From Desulfopila sp. IMCC35006 (GTDB lineage Bacteria; Desulfobacterota; Desulfobulbia; Desulfobulbales; Desulfocapsaceae), in NCBI RefSeq assembly GCF_005116645.1, contig NZ_SWCM01000010.1:158521-222520 (forward strand): a DNA stretch of 64,000 nt, given 5' to 3'. A model generated the notes under the pieces. That model made no database searches and had not been told where the DNA came from. It saw only the letters and a list, made by a program, of their open reading frames with translations. Each line of letters opens with the position of its first letter. Positions within the stretch are counted from its first letter, which is position 1. Below, in pieces: positions 17,293 through 28,065 of the stretch. Made by a program: the position numbers and the translations under genes.

Positions 17293-17580
17293 TTAGAAAT
17301 TTGGGCAGAATAAAGCGCGCATTTTCTGGATGAGCTCCAGGATGCGTTTGTCGGTAATTTTATTGAATATAAAATTAGCGTCCTTGCGGTAGTCAATTAT
17401 CCCCTGACCACGCAGGATGTTCAGGTGCTGAGAAACATTGGCATTGGTTGTCTTGACCTGGTCCCTGATCTCACCCACGGAAAGCTCTTTATCCTGGAGC
17501 AGGCAAAGAATTTTCAGGCGGATGGGATGGGACATTGATTTGAGCAGCTTTGACATCGCCTCAATCTGTTCGTCTTGCAT
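17293..17580 (-). CDS. ArsR family transcriptional regulator
   Basis: A 95-residue winged-helix repressor-type regulator: LKSMSHPIRLKILCLLQD (helices 1-2), LSVGEIRDQVKTTNANVSQHLNILRGQGII (recognition helix, motif NVSQHLNILR) and a wing with FIFNKITDKR. The ELCVCD metal-sensing motif of ArsR/SmtB is missing; the few Cys residues (CLL and near the C-terminus) might support a redox or persulfide sensor such as the BigR/SqrR type, but this is inference. It is likely autoregulated together with the DUF2892 gene. Confidence 0.85.
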   Translation of the reverse strand: MQDEQIEAMSKLLKSMSHPIRLKILCLLQDKELSVGEIRDQVKTTNANVSQHLNILRGQGIIDYRKDANFIFNKITDKRILELIQKMRALFCPNF

Positions 17581-17933
17581 CGTCTCTCTCTGTGAAAGTA
17601 TTTAATTTTTAAGTGTAATAGCTGTGCCGACTTTGTAAAGCACTTTTTGCACATGGTAGCTTATTTTTTATGATGGCCCAGTCATCTTCCACTTGGTTCC
17701 GCCGCACAATACCGCCCAAGACAGTTGTCGCGCAATATATATTTTCCATTCATAAATAAAGCCGTTCCCTGCTGCCTCTGCAATTAACAGAGCAGACTTT
17801 CGACCTGTGAGGCATCCCTGTGAGGTGCCATTATTTTTAGCCGGATGAAAGGATAAACTTGAATCTCACGGGAGAATTGAGTTTATTGGAAAAAGTGACA
17901 ACACGGGGAGTTTACATTTATGGAGAATGTTCA
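17581..17933. other. Intergenic region between arsR-type gene and hydrolase
   Basis: About 350 bases with no gene. It should hold the divergent promoters of the regulator and the hydrolase. A small inverted repeat CTCTGcaattaaCAGAG is visible near 17780. An open frame from 17859 continues into the hydrolase but its start lacks a ribosome-binding sequence. Confidence 0.4.
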
Positions 17934-18503
17934 ATGAAAAATCGGCTTCTAACTCCAGGCAATGTCTGTCTGCAAATTATTGATGTGCAGCAAAGCCTTA
18001 TGGCCAAAATCATAGCTGTCGACCATGTTGTTGGGGTTATTGAATTTATGATTCGCTGCGGCAGAATTCTAGGTATTCCGATTATTGCCAACACCCAGTA
18101 TAAAAAGGGACTGGGCCCCTATGTGCCAAGCATTGAGGCGCTCCTTGGCGAAATCGATTACCTTGATAAATCCGAATTCAATGCCCTGGCCAATAAAGAA
18201 ACAGAAGCGCGTATCGCCTGCTTGCCGAAAGAGGTGGATACTGTAATTCTTGCTGGTGTGGAGACCCACATCTGCATCTATCAGACGGCTATGGGGATCC
18301 TGGCAAGAGGATTGAATGTTTGGGTCGTCTCCGATGGTGTTTCATCGAGGAAAATGGATGATCATCAGATCGGTCTCACAAGGCTGCAGGCTATAGGAGC
18401 GACGATTGGATCGTCGGAAATGTTGATTTATGAATTGCTTGGCAAGGCGGGAAGTCCGGAATTCAAGCAAATTCTGCCCATTATTATCGCTCGGAACGAA
18501 TAG
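17934..18503 (+). CDS. Isochorismatase-family cysteine hydrolase
   Basis: A 189-residue cysteine hydrolase of the isochorismatase/YcaC type. The putative triad is visible: Asp in LQIIDVQQSL, Lys in YLDKSEFNAL and Cys in LAGVETHICIYQTA. The substrate (an amide, isochorismate-like or other compound) is not evident; the best resemblance is to YcaC-like proteins. The start at 17934 has GGAGA 7 bases upstream and is preferred to an ATG-less upstream extension. Single gene, 223 bp before alaS. Confidence 0.85.
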   Translation: MKNRLLTPGNVCLQIIDVQQSLMAKIIAVDHVVGVIEFMIRCGRILGIPIIANTQYKKGLGPYVPSIEALLGEIDYLDKSEFNALANKETEARIACLPKEVDTVILAGVETHICIYQTAMGILARGLNVWVVSDGVSSRKMDDHQIGLTRLQAIGATIGSSEMLIYELLGKAGSPEFKQILPIIIARNE

Positions 18504-18726
18504 CTGCCTGCCTCATTTACGATGGCGTCCTAAAAACCCCAAAAGGGAGAACTGCTGTTGTCTGTGTCGCTGGTGCAATTTTTCTTACATTGCGGCGTTT
18601 TCCCGTACACTGCGCTGAAAGAAAAATCTTACGGCTTACGTATGAAAAACTTTTACTAATCCATCATGAATTTTGGTTTTTGACGAGTTCGTAAATATTT
18701 AATTTAACAGGTTTTGCCAGAAAGTT

Positions 18727-21375
18727 ATGAAAGGAAATGAAATTCGCAGCAGATTTTTGAATTACTTTAAGGATCGCGGCCATACCGTTGTTGACAGTTC
18801 TTCTCTCGTGCCCAAGGACGATCCGACCCTGCTCTTTGTCAATGCAGGCATGGTACAGTTTAAAACTGTATTTATGGGAGAAGAAAAAAAAGATTATATA
18901 CGGGCAGTTACCAGCCAACGCTGCGTCCGGGCAGGCGGCAAGCATAACGATCTGGAAAATGTTGGGTATACGGCCAGACATCATACTTTTTTTGAGATGT
19001 TGGGAAATTTTTCGTTCGGCGACTATTTCAAAGAGGATGCCATACGATATGCCTGGGATTTTTTGACGGGAGAACTTGGCCTGAACCCTCAAGATCTCTG
19101 GGTGTCCATATATGATGATGACGATGAAGCACATGGTCTGTGGGAGAAGATTGAAGCGCTCCCCAAAGGTCGAATCGTCCGGATGGGTGAAAAGGATAAT
19201 TTCTGGGCAATGGGAGATACCGGACCATGCGGGCCGTGTTCAGAGATTCATATTGATCAGGGTGCGGCGGCCGGATGCGGTCGGCCGGAATGTGCATTGG
19301 GCTGTGACTGCGATCGCTTTTTAGAGCTGTGGAATCTGGTATTTATGCAGTTCAATCGCTCTGAGGACGGGACACTGACACCTCTGCCAAAACCGAGTAT
19401 AGATACCGGCATGGGGTTGGAAAGAGTGGCAGCTGTATTGCAGGGCAAATTCAACAATTACGATTCAGATCTTTTTCTTCCTATTATAGCCAAGATTGAA
19501 CAGCTTTCCCAAAAAAGCTACCGTGTTAATGCACAGGACGATACCGCTATGCGGGTTATCGCCGATCATGCCCGGGCAACGACCTTTCTGGTTTCTGACG
19601 GGGTATTGCCATCGAACGAGGGCCGGGGGTATGTCCTGCGCAGAATAATGCGCCGGGCAGTTCGTTATGGAAAATATCTGGGTCTGGACAAACCCTTTAT
19701 GGGACAGGTCACCAGCGCGGTTGTTGCCGAAATGATCGGCGCCTATCCGCATCTGGCCGATGCAACGGCCCTGTTGACGAAGGTTGTCGACAATGAAGAA
19801 GAGCGTTTCCGGGAAACCCTGGAGCATGGCCTGGCATTGCTTGATGAGGAAATCGCCCGACGTGCGGGGGATGCCTCCCCGGTCATTTCGGGGAGCTTTA
19901 TCTTCAAGCTCTATGACACCTTTGGCTTTCCCTTTGATATTGTGAGAGATATTGCTCTGGAAAGAGGTCTCGGTTTCGATGAAGCCGGTTTTAGCGCTGA
20001 GATGGACAACCAGCGACGCAAGTCGAGGCATTCGCGCAAGGATGAAGGTGTACGACTTCTTGGCGAGGGGGTGAAAAGTCTTGCCGAAGAAGGCAAAAAA
20101 ACAGAATTCATCGGCTATGATGCATCATCGGTGAATACCAGTGTCGAGGGCCTGCTCAATATGCAAGGGGACAGGGTGGAACGTTTGCGGGCAGGCGAGA
20201 GCGGCCATCTCTTTGTCCGCAGGACCCCTTTTTACGCGGAGTCGGGGGGGCAGGTCGGTGATTGTGGTGAGCTGGCTTGGCCAGGTGGCCGGGCGAAAGT
20301 GATCGGCACATCGGTTGAGGGAGAAAAAATTTTCCTCCATAAGGTAGAAATAGAACAAGGAGAACTGGCCGTCGCGACTGAAGTGGTCTTGTCTGTTGCA
20401 GAGGATCGGCGGGGGGATATTGCGGCGCATCATTCGGCAACGCATCTGCTCCAGGCGGCGTTGCGCAAGGTCCTTGGCGATCATGTCAAACAGGCAGGTT
20501 CTTTAGTTGGGCCGGATCGACTGCGATTCGATTTCACTCATTTTTCACCATTATCTGTCGAGGAAACCGAAGAAATTGAATATCTGGTCAACCAGAAAAT
20601 TCGACAAAACAGCTCGGTTACAACACAGCTTCTGGCCAAGGAAGACGCAATTAAAGGCGGGGCCACAGCTCTTTTTGGTGAGAAATACGACGACAACGTT
20701 CGTGTTGTGTCTATGGCCGATTTCAGTAAAGAATTGTGTGGCGGTACTCATGTCCGAGCCACGGGTGACATAGGTGTTTTCAAGATCCAGTCAGAGAGTG
20801 GTATAGCTTCCGGGGTTCGGCGTATAGAAGCTCTGGCCGGACGCGCGGCTTTTGCCGAAATACAGGCTATGACGAGAAGAGAGCGTCTGGCAGGGGCATT
20901 GCTGAATGCCGGCAGCGCCGAAGAAATTGTCGGGAAGATTGAAACCTTGCTTAAAAATCTCAAATCCCAGGAGAAACAGGTCGCCGATTTGTCCAGACAG
21001 CTGGCGAGTTCGGACCTGGATGCAGTCTTTAACAATGCCGTGCTGGTGGACGGCTTGAAAGTGATAGGTGCGGAGATCCCCCTTGACAGTCCGAAGACAC
21101 TTCGCGACGTTGGTGATAAAGTGCGCGAGGGTCTCGGTTCCGGGGTCGCTGTTCTGGGGGGGACTATTAACGGCAAAGCCGCGCTTCTGGCAATCGTCAG
21201 CAGTGATTTAACTCTGCGGATAAAAGCGGGCGATCTCGTCAACAGCATAGCGAAAATCGTTGGTGGTAAAGGCGGTGGGCGGCCTGATATGGCTCAGGCT
21301 GGCGGGCCTATGGTCGATAAGCTCAGCGAAGCAATCAGGTCCGTTCCTAAGGCTGTGCAGAATCTGCTGCAATAA
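18727..21375 (+). CDS. alaS: Alanyl-tRNA synthetase
   Basis: An 882-residue class II aminoacyl-tRNA synthetase. Catalytic core: RSRFLNYFKDRGHTVVDSS, FVNAGMVQFK, the motif 2 region RCVRAGGKHNDLENVG and motif 3 in GMGLERVAAVLQG. The editing domain shows HHSATHLLQAALRKVLG (HxxxH, near residue 570) and ELCGGTHVRATGDIG (near 672). The C-terminal C-Ala domain ends GGKGGGRPDMAQAGG. Length is normal. The ATG is not preceded by a strong ribosome-binding sequence. A structured element begins at its stop codon. Confidence 0.97.
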   Translation: MKGNEIRSRFLNYFKDRGHTVVDSSSLVPKDDPTLLFVNAGMVQFKTVFMGEEKKDYIRAVTSQRCVRAGGKHNDLENVGYTARHHTFFEMLGNFSFGDYFKEDAIRYAWDFLTGELGLNPQDLWVSIYDDDDEAHGLWEKIEALPKGRIVRMGEKDNFWAMGDTGPCGPCSEIHIDQGAAAGCGRPECALGCDCDRFLELWNLVFMQFNRSEDGTLTPLPKPSIDTGMGLERVAAVLQGKFNNYDSDLFLPIIAKIEQLSQKSYRVNAQDDTAMRVIADHARATTFLVSDGVLPSNEGRGYVLRRIMRRAVRYGKYLGLDKPFMGQVTSAVVAEMIGAYPHLADATALLTKVVDNEEERFRETLEHGLALLDEEIARRAGDASPVISGSFIFKLYDTFGFPFDIVRDIALERGLGFDEAGFSAEMDNQRRKSRHSRKDEGVRLLGEGVKSLAEEGKKTEFIGYDASSVNTSVEGLLNMQGDRVERLRAGESGHLFVRRTPFYAESGGQVGDCGELAWPGGRAKVIGTSVEGEKIFLHKVEIEQGELAVATEVVLSVAEDRRGDIAAHHSATHLLQAALRKVLGDHVKQAGSLVGPDRLRFDFTHFSPLSVEETEEIEYLVNQKIRQNSSVTTQLLAKEDAIKGGATALFGEKYDDNVRVVSMADFSKELCGGTHVRATGDIGVFKIQSESGIASGVRRIEALAGRAAFAEIQAMTRRERLAGALLNAGSAEEIVGKIETLLKNLKSQEKQVADLSRQLASSDLDAVFNNAVLVDGLKVIGAEIPLDSPKTLRDVGDKVREGLGSGVAVLGGTINGKAALLAIVSSDLTLRIKAGDLVNSIAKIVGGKGGGRPDMAQAGGPMVDKLSEAIRSVPKAVQNLLQ

Positions 21376-21437
21376 AAATGTACACAGGCCAGATTGAAAT
21401 TATGCGGCGCATCACGCGCATCTGCCTGCATTTTTAT
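21372..21437 (+). other. Structured element at the 3' end of alaS
   Basis: ATAAAAATG at the alaS stop pairs with CATTTTTAT at 21429-21437; CAGGC pairs with GCCTG after a 4-base bulge; inside, ATGCG pairs with CGCAT. T-rich but without a closing T run. It could act as a transcript end or processing site. Confidence 0.5.
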
Positions 21438-21484
21438 GGAGGACTTGCCTTTCAACTTTACGGAGGACGAAATATATAAATTAG

Positions 21485-21513
21485 TTGACAGCACAACATA
21501 TTTACAGTAAGAA
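21485..21513 (+). promoter_or_regulatory. Candidate promoter for the F1 ATP synthase operon
   Basis: Perfect -35 TTGACA at 21485-21490, 17-base spacer, -10-like TAAGAA at 21508-21513; about 150 bases before the b' subunit gene. The -10 match is poor, so confidence is limited. Confidence 0.35.
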
Positions 21514-21662
21514 TTTTTTGCTGTTAGTGAATGGTCGTTCATTTTATTTCTGGTGATTTTAGACCTTTAATTTCAAGAAAAACTGTAATGCGGTCATCAT
21601 TCATTGCCTCAATGAATGTCAATTTTTTTTTTCGTTATCCTAGTTAAGCAGGAGCTACTGAC

Positions 21663-22088
21663 ATGATTACGACGGATATCACTTTGTTTATTCAGATTGT
21701 TAACATGATTGTACTCATGTTTCTCCTTAATGGAGTCCTCTATAAGCCTATTCGGAGGATTCTCAAGGAGAGATCTGGAAAACTGCAGGGAATGCAGGAA
21801 GAGATCTCGAAATTCGAGAAAAACGCAAAACTCCGGCAGGAAGAGGTTGATGCAAAGATGGCTCAGGCTTCTGGTAAGGCCAAAGCCGCACTCGACACCG
21901 CGCGAGCTGGAGCACAAGTAGCCGGCGACGAAAAGCTGGCGGCAATTAAGGCAGAGGCTGATGCGGTCAAGGAAGGCAAACTCGCCGAACTTAAGGCAGA
22001 GATTGGTACAGCCAGAACTAGTTTGCAGGCCGATTTGAGTGGGTTTGCAACCGAAATGGCAAGCAAAATTCTGGGGAGGAGTATCTAA
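21663..22088 (+). CDS. ATP synthase F0 subunit b' (short b-type)
   Basis: A 141-residue peripheral-stalk subunit: one N-terminal transmembrane helix (ITLFIQIVNMIVLMFLLNGV) with the typical LYKPIRRIL junction, then a long Ala/Lys/Glu-rich coiled coil. It is the first of two b-type genes; having b and b' together suggests a heterodimeric stator as in photosynthetic bacteria and many Desulfobacterota. AGGAG lies 8 bases before the ATG. It opens the second, F1-containing cluster about 19 kb from the F0 genes. Confidence 0.88.
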   Translation: MITTDITLFIQIVNMIVLMFLLNGVLYKPIRRILKERSGKLQGMQEEISKFEKNAKLRQEEVDAKMAQASGKAKAALDTARAGAQVAGDEKLAAIKAEADAVKEGKLAELKAEIGTARTSLQADLSGFATEMASKILGRSI

Positions 22089-22090
22089 TA

Positions 22091-22783
22091 ATGAATGGAG
22101 AGAAGCATATTGCACGGCTGATAAGCCTGCTGACATTGACTCTTTGGTTCGCTCTGTCTTTCGGAACGGTTTTCGCATCTGAAACTGGAGCCCATGCACC
22201 GGCCGGTGATCAGGCGATGACCGCTGAGTCCACACATGCCGGCGATGCTGCTGCCCCGGCGCACGGCGAAGGTGGTCATGCAGTCAGCAACAGCCTGTCG
22301 GCCGCCAAGGTCAAAGATCTCGGCTGGCGGGTGGTCAACTTCATCGCCCTGATGATTATTCTGGTAAAGTTTGGTGCCAAACCGATTGGTTCCGGTCTTT
22401 CCTCACGCCGCAAGAAAATCAAGGATGAGATTGAGACTCTGGAGCAGAAACGGGCGGCAGCTGAGAGTTCATACAATGAATTTCAGGCTAAACTGGCCAC
22501 GGTCGAATCAGAAATAGACAAGATTGTGGAACGGGCTATCGCCCAAGCCGAAGTTGAGAAAGCCAAGATTCTCGAGAAGGCTGAGCAGGGAGCCGCCGAT
22601 TTAATGCGTTCAGCTGAAATGGCTGTGCAGAATCAGGTCACTGAAGCTCGGCGAACCCTCAAAAACGAGGTGGCCGACCAGGCGGCTGTTATTGCCGAAG
22701 AAATCATCGTCAAGAATCTCACCATGGATGACCAGGTGAAGATCATCGAAACTTATTTAGATAAAGTGGGGGCCGTACAGTGA
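22091..22783 (+). CDS. atpF: ATP synthase F0 subunit b
   Basis: A 230-residue b subunit, longer than usual (about 160). Residues 1-32 look like a signal peptide (ISLLTLTLWFALSFGTVFAS), followed by a His/Ala-rich linker, then the membrane anchor (about residues 77-95: WRVVNFIALMIILVKFGAKP) and the coiled coil. The cleavable-looking N-terminus would place the linker in the periplasm. It ends with a GTGA overlap into atpH. Confidence 0.9.
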   Translation: MNGEKHIARLISLLTLTLWFALSFGTVFASETGAHAPAGDQAMTAESTHAGDAAAPAHGEGGHAVSNSLSAAKVKDLGWRVVNFIALMIILVKFGAKPIGSGLSSRRKKIKDEIETLEQKRAAAESSYNEFQAKLATVESEIDKIVERAIAQAEVEKAKILEKAEQGAADLMRSAEMAVQNQVTEARRTLKNEVADQAAVIAEEIIVKNLTMDDQVKIIETYLDKVGAVQ

Positions 22784-23325
22784 AACAGACTATCCTCGCA
22801 AAAAGATACGCCAAGGCAATATTCACCGTCGGTCAGGAGCAGAAAAAATACGAAGAGTACGGAGAGGTTCTCCAAGGCCTGGCCGATTTATATTTGAGTC
22901 ATCCGGAGGTTGTTGACGCTCTGACTAATCCCCTCTATCCAATGGATGTTAAAGAAAATGTCATGAAAGGGATAGTAGGTTCCATGAAGGTTGATACGAT
23001 CATGGGCAACTTTCTCAATCTTTTAGTTCAGAAAAAACGGGCAGAAATATTGCCGGAAATAGCTGTAGCCTATCAGACCATGGTTGATGAAGCAAAAAAC
23101 ATCAGCCATGGCAATGTTATTTCAGCAATTGAGCTGAGTGATGAGTTAAAAGAAAATGTACAAACAATTTTAGAAAAGTTAACAGGCAAGAAAGTTAAAC
23201 TCACAACCAGTGTCGACCAATCCATCATTGGCGGTATCATTGCCCAGGTTGGTGATCTGGTTTTGGACGGGAGTATAAAGACCCAGCTTGCAGGTTTAAA
23301 AGATTCCATTAAGGGGAGAGAATAG
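22780..23325 (+). CDS. atpH: ATP synthase F1 subunit delta
   Basis: A 181-residue OSCP/delta subunit linking the b/b' stalk to the top of F1. Seen: LAKRYAKAIF at the N-terminus and the C-terminal signature VDQSIIGGIIAQVGDLVLDGSI. It starts with GTG in a 4-base overlap with atpF, which indicates coupled translation, and its stop abuts the atpA ATG. Confidence 0.94.
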   Translation: MKQTILAKRYAKAIFTVGQEQKKYEEYGEVLQGLADLYLSHPEVVDALTNPLYPMDVKENVMKGIVGSMKVDTIMGNFLNLLVQKKRAEILPEIAVAYQTMVDEAKNISHGNVISAIELSDELKENVQTILEKLTGKKVKLTTSVDQSIIGGIIAQVGDLVLDGSIKTQLAGLKDSIKGRE

Positions 23326-24849
23326 ATGCAGATTAAAGCCGCAGAAATTAGTCAGATTATCAAAGATCAGATTGGGGCCTATGAGACCAGCGTTGATCTG
23401 AACGAGACTGGTACCGTTATCTCCGTAGGCGACGGTATTGCCCGTGTTTATGGCGTACAGAACTGTATGGCCATGGAACTGTTGGAATTTCCTGGTGGAA
23501 TTATGGGCCTTGCCCTGAACCTTGAAGCTGACAACGTTGGTTGTGCTGTTCTTGGCAACGTGTCCAATATCAAAGAGGGCGATATTGTCAAACGTACCGG
23601 AAAAATCGCCGAGGTACCAGTAGGACCCGCCATGGCTGGTCGTGTTGTTGATGGCATTGGCTCACCCATCGATGGACTCGGGCCAATCAACTCTGAATTC
23701 ACCTCAAAAATTGAAGTGCTGGCTCCTGGTGTTATCGCCAGAAAAGGTGTTCATCAGCCCTGTTATACCGGTTCCAAGGCTGTTGATGCCATGACCCCGG
23801 TTGGCAAGGGGCAGCGTGAGTTGATTATCGGTGACCGTCAGATTGGTAAGACTTCTCTTTGTGTTGATGCTATCATTGCACAGAAAAATACTGACGTACA
23901 TTGCATCTATGTGGCTGTCGGCCAGAAAAAATCAACCGTTGCTCTGGTTGTAGAGGCCCTCAGAAAGCATGGCGCGATGGAATACACCACCGTGGTTTCC
24001 GCATGTGCCTCCGATCCGGCTCCAATGCAGTATATCGCGCCTTTTGCCGGTTGCTCCATGGGCGAATATTATCGCGACAACGGGATGCATGCTCTCATCA
24101 TTTACGATGATCTCTCCAAGCAGGCTGTTGCCTATCGTGAACTTTCTCTGCTGCTGCGCCGCCCGCCGGGACGTGAAGCATATCCTGGTGATATTTTCTT
24201 TAACCATTCGCGTCTGCTGGAACGCTCGGCAAAGGTCAATGACGAGCTCGGAGCGGGCTCCCTCACCGCCCTGCCGATCATCGAAACTCAGGCTGGAGAC
24301 GTTTCCGCCTTTATTCCGACGAACGTTATTTCTATTACCGATGGTCAGGTCTATCTTGAGCCGAACCTGTTCTTCTCTGGTGTTCGTCCGGCTATCAACG
24401 TAGGTCTTTCCGTATCCCGCGTCGGTGGTTCCGCCCAGGTAAAAGCGATGAAGCAGGTTGCAGGTACCCTCCGGCTGGATCTTGCCCAGTATCGTGAGCT
24501 CGCCGCGTTTGCTGCTTTCGGCTCAGATCTCGATGCCAGTACCCAGGCCAAACTGACCCGCGGGGAAAGGCTGGTTGAAATTCTCAAGCAACCGCAATAT
24601 CAACCGCTGCCAATGGAGAAGCAGGTCACTATTCTCTACGCTGGCTCCAACGGCTATCTTGACAAACTGCCTATTGATACCCTGGCTGACTATGAGAGAG
24701 AATTGTACAATTATATTGAATCCAACGAGTCGAGTATTTTCAGTGATCTGGTTGCGGAAGAGAAATTTACCGATGCAATCAAGGAGAAACTTAACAAGGT
24801 ACTGACGAGCTTTGGCGATACTTTCAAGGCGACAAAAGGTCTTAACTAA
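23326..24849 (+). CDS. atpA: ATP synthase F1 subunit alpha
   Basis: A 507-residue non-catalytic nucleotide-binding subunit. The P-loop GDRQIGKTS lies near residue 170, and the alpha/beta family signature region [14 protein letters not shown] is near residue 363. Length and termini are standard. GGGGAGAG in the end of atpH serves as ribosome-binding sequence. An inverted copy of the dispersed repeat fills the gap to atpG. Confidence 0.98.
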   Translation: MQIKAAEISQIIKDQIGAYETSVDLNETGTVISVGDGIARVYGVQNCMAMELLEFPGGIMGLALNLEADNVGCAVLGNVSNIKEGDIVKRTGKIAEVPVGPAMAGRVVDGIGSPIDGLGPINSEFTSKIEVLAPGVIARKGVHQPCYTGSKAVDAMTPVGKGQRELIIGDRQIGKTSLCVDAIIAQKNTDVHCIYVAVGQKKSTVALVVEALRKHGAMEYTTVVSACASDPAPMQYIAPFAGCSMGEYYRDNGMHALIIYDDLSKQAVAYRELSLLLRRPPGREAYPGDIFFNHSRLLERSAKVNDELGAGSLTALPIIETQAGDVSAFIPTNVISITDGQVYLEPNLFFSGVRPAINVGLSVSRVGGSAQVKAMKQVAGTLRLDLAQYRELAAFAAFGSDLDASTQAKLTRGERLVEILKQPQYQPLPMEKQVTILYAGSNGYLDKLPIDTLADYERELYNYIESNESSIFSDLVAEEKFTDAIKEKLNKVLTSFGDTFKATKGLN

Positions 24850-24862
24850 CCCATTAAAAGTG

Positions 24863-24956
24863 TGAGGTGCTTTTCAGCACCTCCCTGAGGGGGGTAAGTT
24901 CCTTCACGAAATGACTACTTACCAAAAATACTAAGGAACTCATTTCCAAGTCACTA
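24863..24956 (-). repeat. Dispersed repeat, copy C (inverted), between atpA and atpG
   Basis: Read on the minus strand it starts TTAGTGACTTGGAAATGA, then the imperfect hairpin partner TCATTTCGTGAAGGAACTTA, then CCCCCCTCAGGGAGG, and it ends with a perfect GAGGTGC/GCACCTC hairpin at 24864-24883. These are the same blocks in the same order as units A1 and B1, in opposite orientation to the operon. Its TAGTGA edge lies 20 bases before the atpG start. Confidence 0.85.
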
Positions 24957-24975
24957 ATTTCATATAGGTCAAAAT

Positions 24976-25845
24976 ATGGCGACTCTAAAGGAAGTAAAAA
25001 CCAAAATCTCGGGTGTCAAAAAAACAGCCCAGATCACCAAAGCCATGAATATGGTGGCTGCGGCGAAACTGCGTGGTGCCCAGGAAAAGATGGAGGACTT
25101 TAGACCGTACACGGCAAAATTTGTTGAAGCGATGTCCAATCTTTCTGGTGGTGCGAACACCAATGCCTTTCCATTGATGGAAAATCGAGATGTAAAGGCA
25201 GTGGAATTGGTGGTTGTTACCTCTGATCGTGGGCTGTGCGGCTCCTTCAATGCCAACATCATTAAACTTGCGTTGCAAAAGATGGTGGAATATGAAGGAC
25301 AGGGCAAAAAAGTAAGTTTTGTCTGTGTCGGTAAAAAAGGATATCAGCTGTTACGAAAAACGGACAAGGTCAGAAAAAGGTATAATGAAACAATGGGGAA
25401 CTTCCAGATGTTTCATGCCAGGGAAATTGCTACGGATCTCGCAGATAATTTTCTGAACGGTACAACTGATAAGGTTGAAATATTATTTGGTGAATTCCAG
25501 TCAGTCGTTCGTCAGGTACCCGCAGTTGCACCTTTTTTGCCTGTTCAACCTGTTGCGGCGGAAGAAGGTGCCGAGAAGAAAATCACTGGTGACTATATTT
25601 ACGAGCCTTCCAGCGAGGAGATCATGGATGTCCTCCAGCCCCTGTATCTCAACGTACAGATTTATCATGCAATGCTTGAAGTGGGGGCAGGCGAACATGC
25701 TGCCCGTATGACGGCAATGGATAATGCCACCAATGCATGCAAGGATATTGTCAAAAACCTGACAGTTGTCTACAACAAGGCTCGACAGGCTGCCGTTACA
25801 AGTGAGCTTATGGACATCGTTGGCGGTGCAGAAGCCCTGAAATAA
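24976..25845 (+). CDS. atpG: ATP synthase F1 subunit gamma
   Basis: A 289-residue central-stalk subunit. N-terminal MATLKEVKTKISGVKKTAQITKAM (the conserved part KTAQITKAMNMVAAAKLR), the middle VVTSDRGLCGSFNANI and the C-terminal ARMTAMDNATNACKDI helix that sits in the alpha3beta3 core are all present. Expressed after the inverted repeat; a weak AGGTC precedes the ATG. Confidence 0.97.
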   Translation: MATLKEVKTKISGVKKTAQITKAMNMVAAAKLRGAQEKMEDFRPYTAKFVEAMSNLSGGANTNAFPLMENRDVKAVELVVVTSDRGLCGSFNANIIKLALQKMVEYEGQGKKVSFVCVGKKGYQLLRKTDKVRKRYNETMGNFQMFHAREIATDLADNFLNGTTDKVEILFGEFQSVVRQVPAVAPFLPVQPVAAEEGAEKKITGDYIYEPSSEEIMDVLQPLYLNVQIYHAMLEVGAGEHAARMTAMDNATNACKDIVKNLTVVYNKARQAAVTSELMDIVGGAEALK

Positions 25846-25888
25846 TAATTTATCAAATTGATAATCAACGACTTTAGAGGAGGGGTAA

Positions 25889-27310
<1,422 letters not shown>

Positions 27311-27325
27311 AAGATAATCTAGTTT

Positions 27326-27397
27326 TAGATACTACTCCCGAGGGGGGATAGCGCCTTGCGCTATGCCCCTTGCGGGGTGCAGGTACTTTTAAAAAAT
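27326..27397 (+). other. Hairpin series between atpD and atpC
   Basis: Three short stems in a row: CTCCCGAGGGGGG, TAGCGCcttGCGCTA and GCCCCttgCGGGGT, before the atpC leader. They resemble in spirit, and perhaps descend from, the CCCCT/AGGGG part of the dispersed repeat, but homology is not clear. A role in mRNA processing or translation tuning is possible. Confidence 0.45.
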
Positions 27398-27468
27398 CCG
27401 CTTTTCGGCCAAACAGGAGCGGAAAAGAGAAATTTAAAGTACAAATAATTTGCTCAAGAGGATATCCG

Positions 27469-27879
27469 ATGGGACAACAGATAAGACTTGAGGTCGTTAC
27501 TCCGACCGGCGCGAAGGTTAACGAAGATGTTGATATCGTTAATGCTCCCGGCTATGGCGGAGACTTCGGCGTACTGGCTAATCACGCGCCTTTTCTGTCG
27601 ACAATTAAAATCGGTACTCTTACCTATGAGAACGGCAAAAAAAGAGAATCCCTCATGATCAGTGGAGGATTCTGCGAGGTCTCAAATAATAAGATCACCT
27701 TTCTCGTTGAGAGTGCCGAAGCCGGCAGTGAAATAGATGTTGAAAGGGCAATGAGAGCAAAAGAAAGAGCTGAAAAGCGACTTGCTCAGGCTGCTCAGCA
27801 AACGGACAATTTTAATCGTAGAAGAGCGGAAATCGCTCTGCAGCGTGCGCTTGCCCGATTGAAAGTTGCAAACCGTTAG
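27469..27879 (+). CDS. atpC: ATP synthase F1 subunit epsilon
   Basis: A 136-residue subunit with the beta-sandwich domain ([48 protein letters not shown]) and the C-terminal helical hairpin. The ATG at 27469, 7 bases after AAGAGGA, is preferred to an upstream in-frame ATG at 27370 that overlaps the hairpin series. The TAG stop is again the first codon of a degenerate dispersed repeat. It closes the F1 operon. Confidence 0.94.
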   Translation: MGQQIRLEVVTPTGAKVNEDVDIVNAPGYGGDFGVLANHAPFLSTIKIGTLTYENGKKRESLMISGGFCEVSNNKITFLVESAEAGSEIDVERAMRAKERAEKRLAQAAQQTDNFNRRRAEIALQRALARLKVANR

Positions 27880-27935
27880 TGACTGAGAAATTCATATCCC
27901 TCCATAAGGGGTACTGAAAAGATTCGGTAAAAGTT
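27877..27935 (+). repeat. Dispersed repeat, degenerate copy D
   Basis: TTAGTGACTGAGAAATTCATA at the atpC stop, then CCCTCcatAAGGGGTACTGAA, matching the ends and the CCCCTCAAGGGGGTACTGAA block of unit B1. The first large hairpin and the core GTGAAGGAACTTA are lost. Confidence 0.6.
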
Positions 27936-27968
27936 TTTGGCGTAATGAGCTGAATACTGAAGAAACAA

Positions 27969-28010
27969 ATAAAAAAGGGTCGCTCTCGCGAGAGAGCGGC
28001 CCTTTTTTAT
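27969..28010. terminator. Bidirectional terminator between atpC and the amidase gene
   Basis: Near-perfect stem AAAAAAGGGTCGCTCTC / GAGAGCGGCCCTTTTTT with a GCGA loop, flanked by A and T runs so that it works on both strands. It would end both the plus-strand atp operon and the minus-strand amidase gene. Confidence 0.9.
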
Positions 28011-28065
28011 TTGATGGATCGGCACGAGCGCTCAGGACATCAAATAGTGTTGTCAGAAAGCAGTA

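Noticed and set aside
27370..27468. N-terminal extension of atpC
   Set aside because: It covers the hairpin series and is not part of the epsilon subunit; the ATG at 27469 has AAGAGGA at proper distance.
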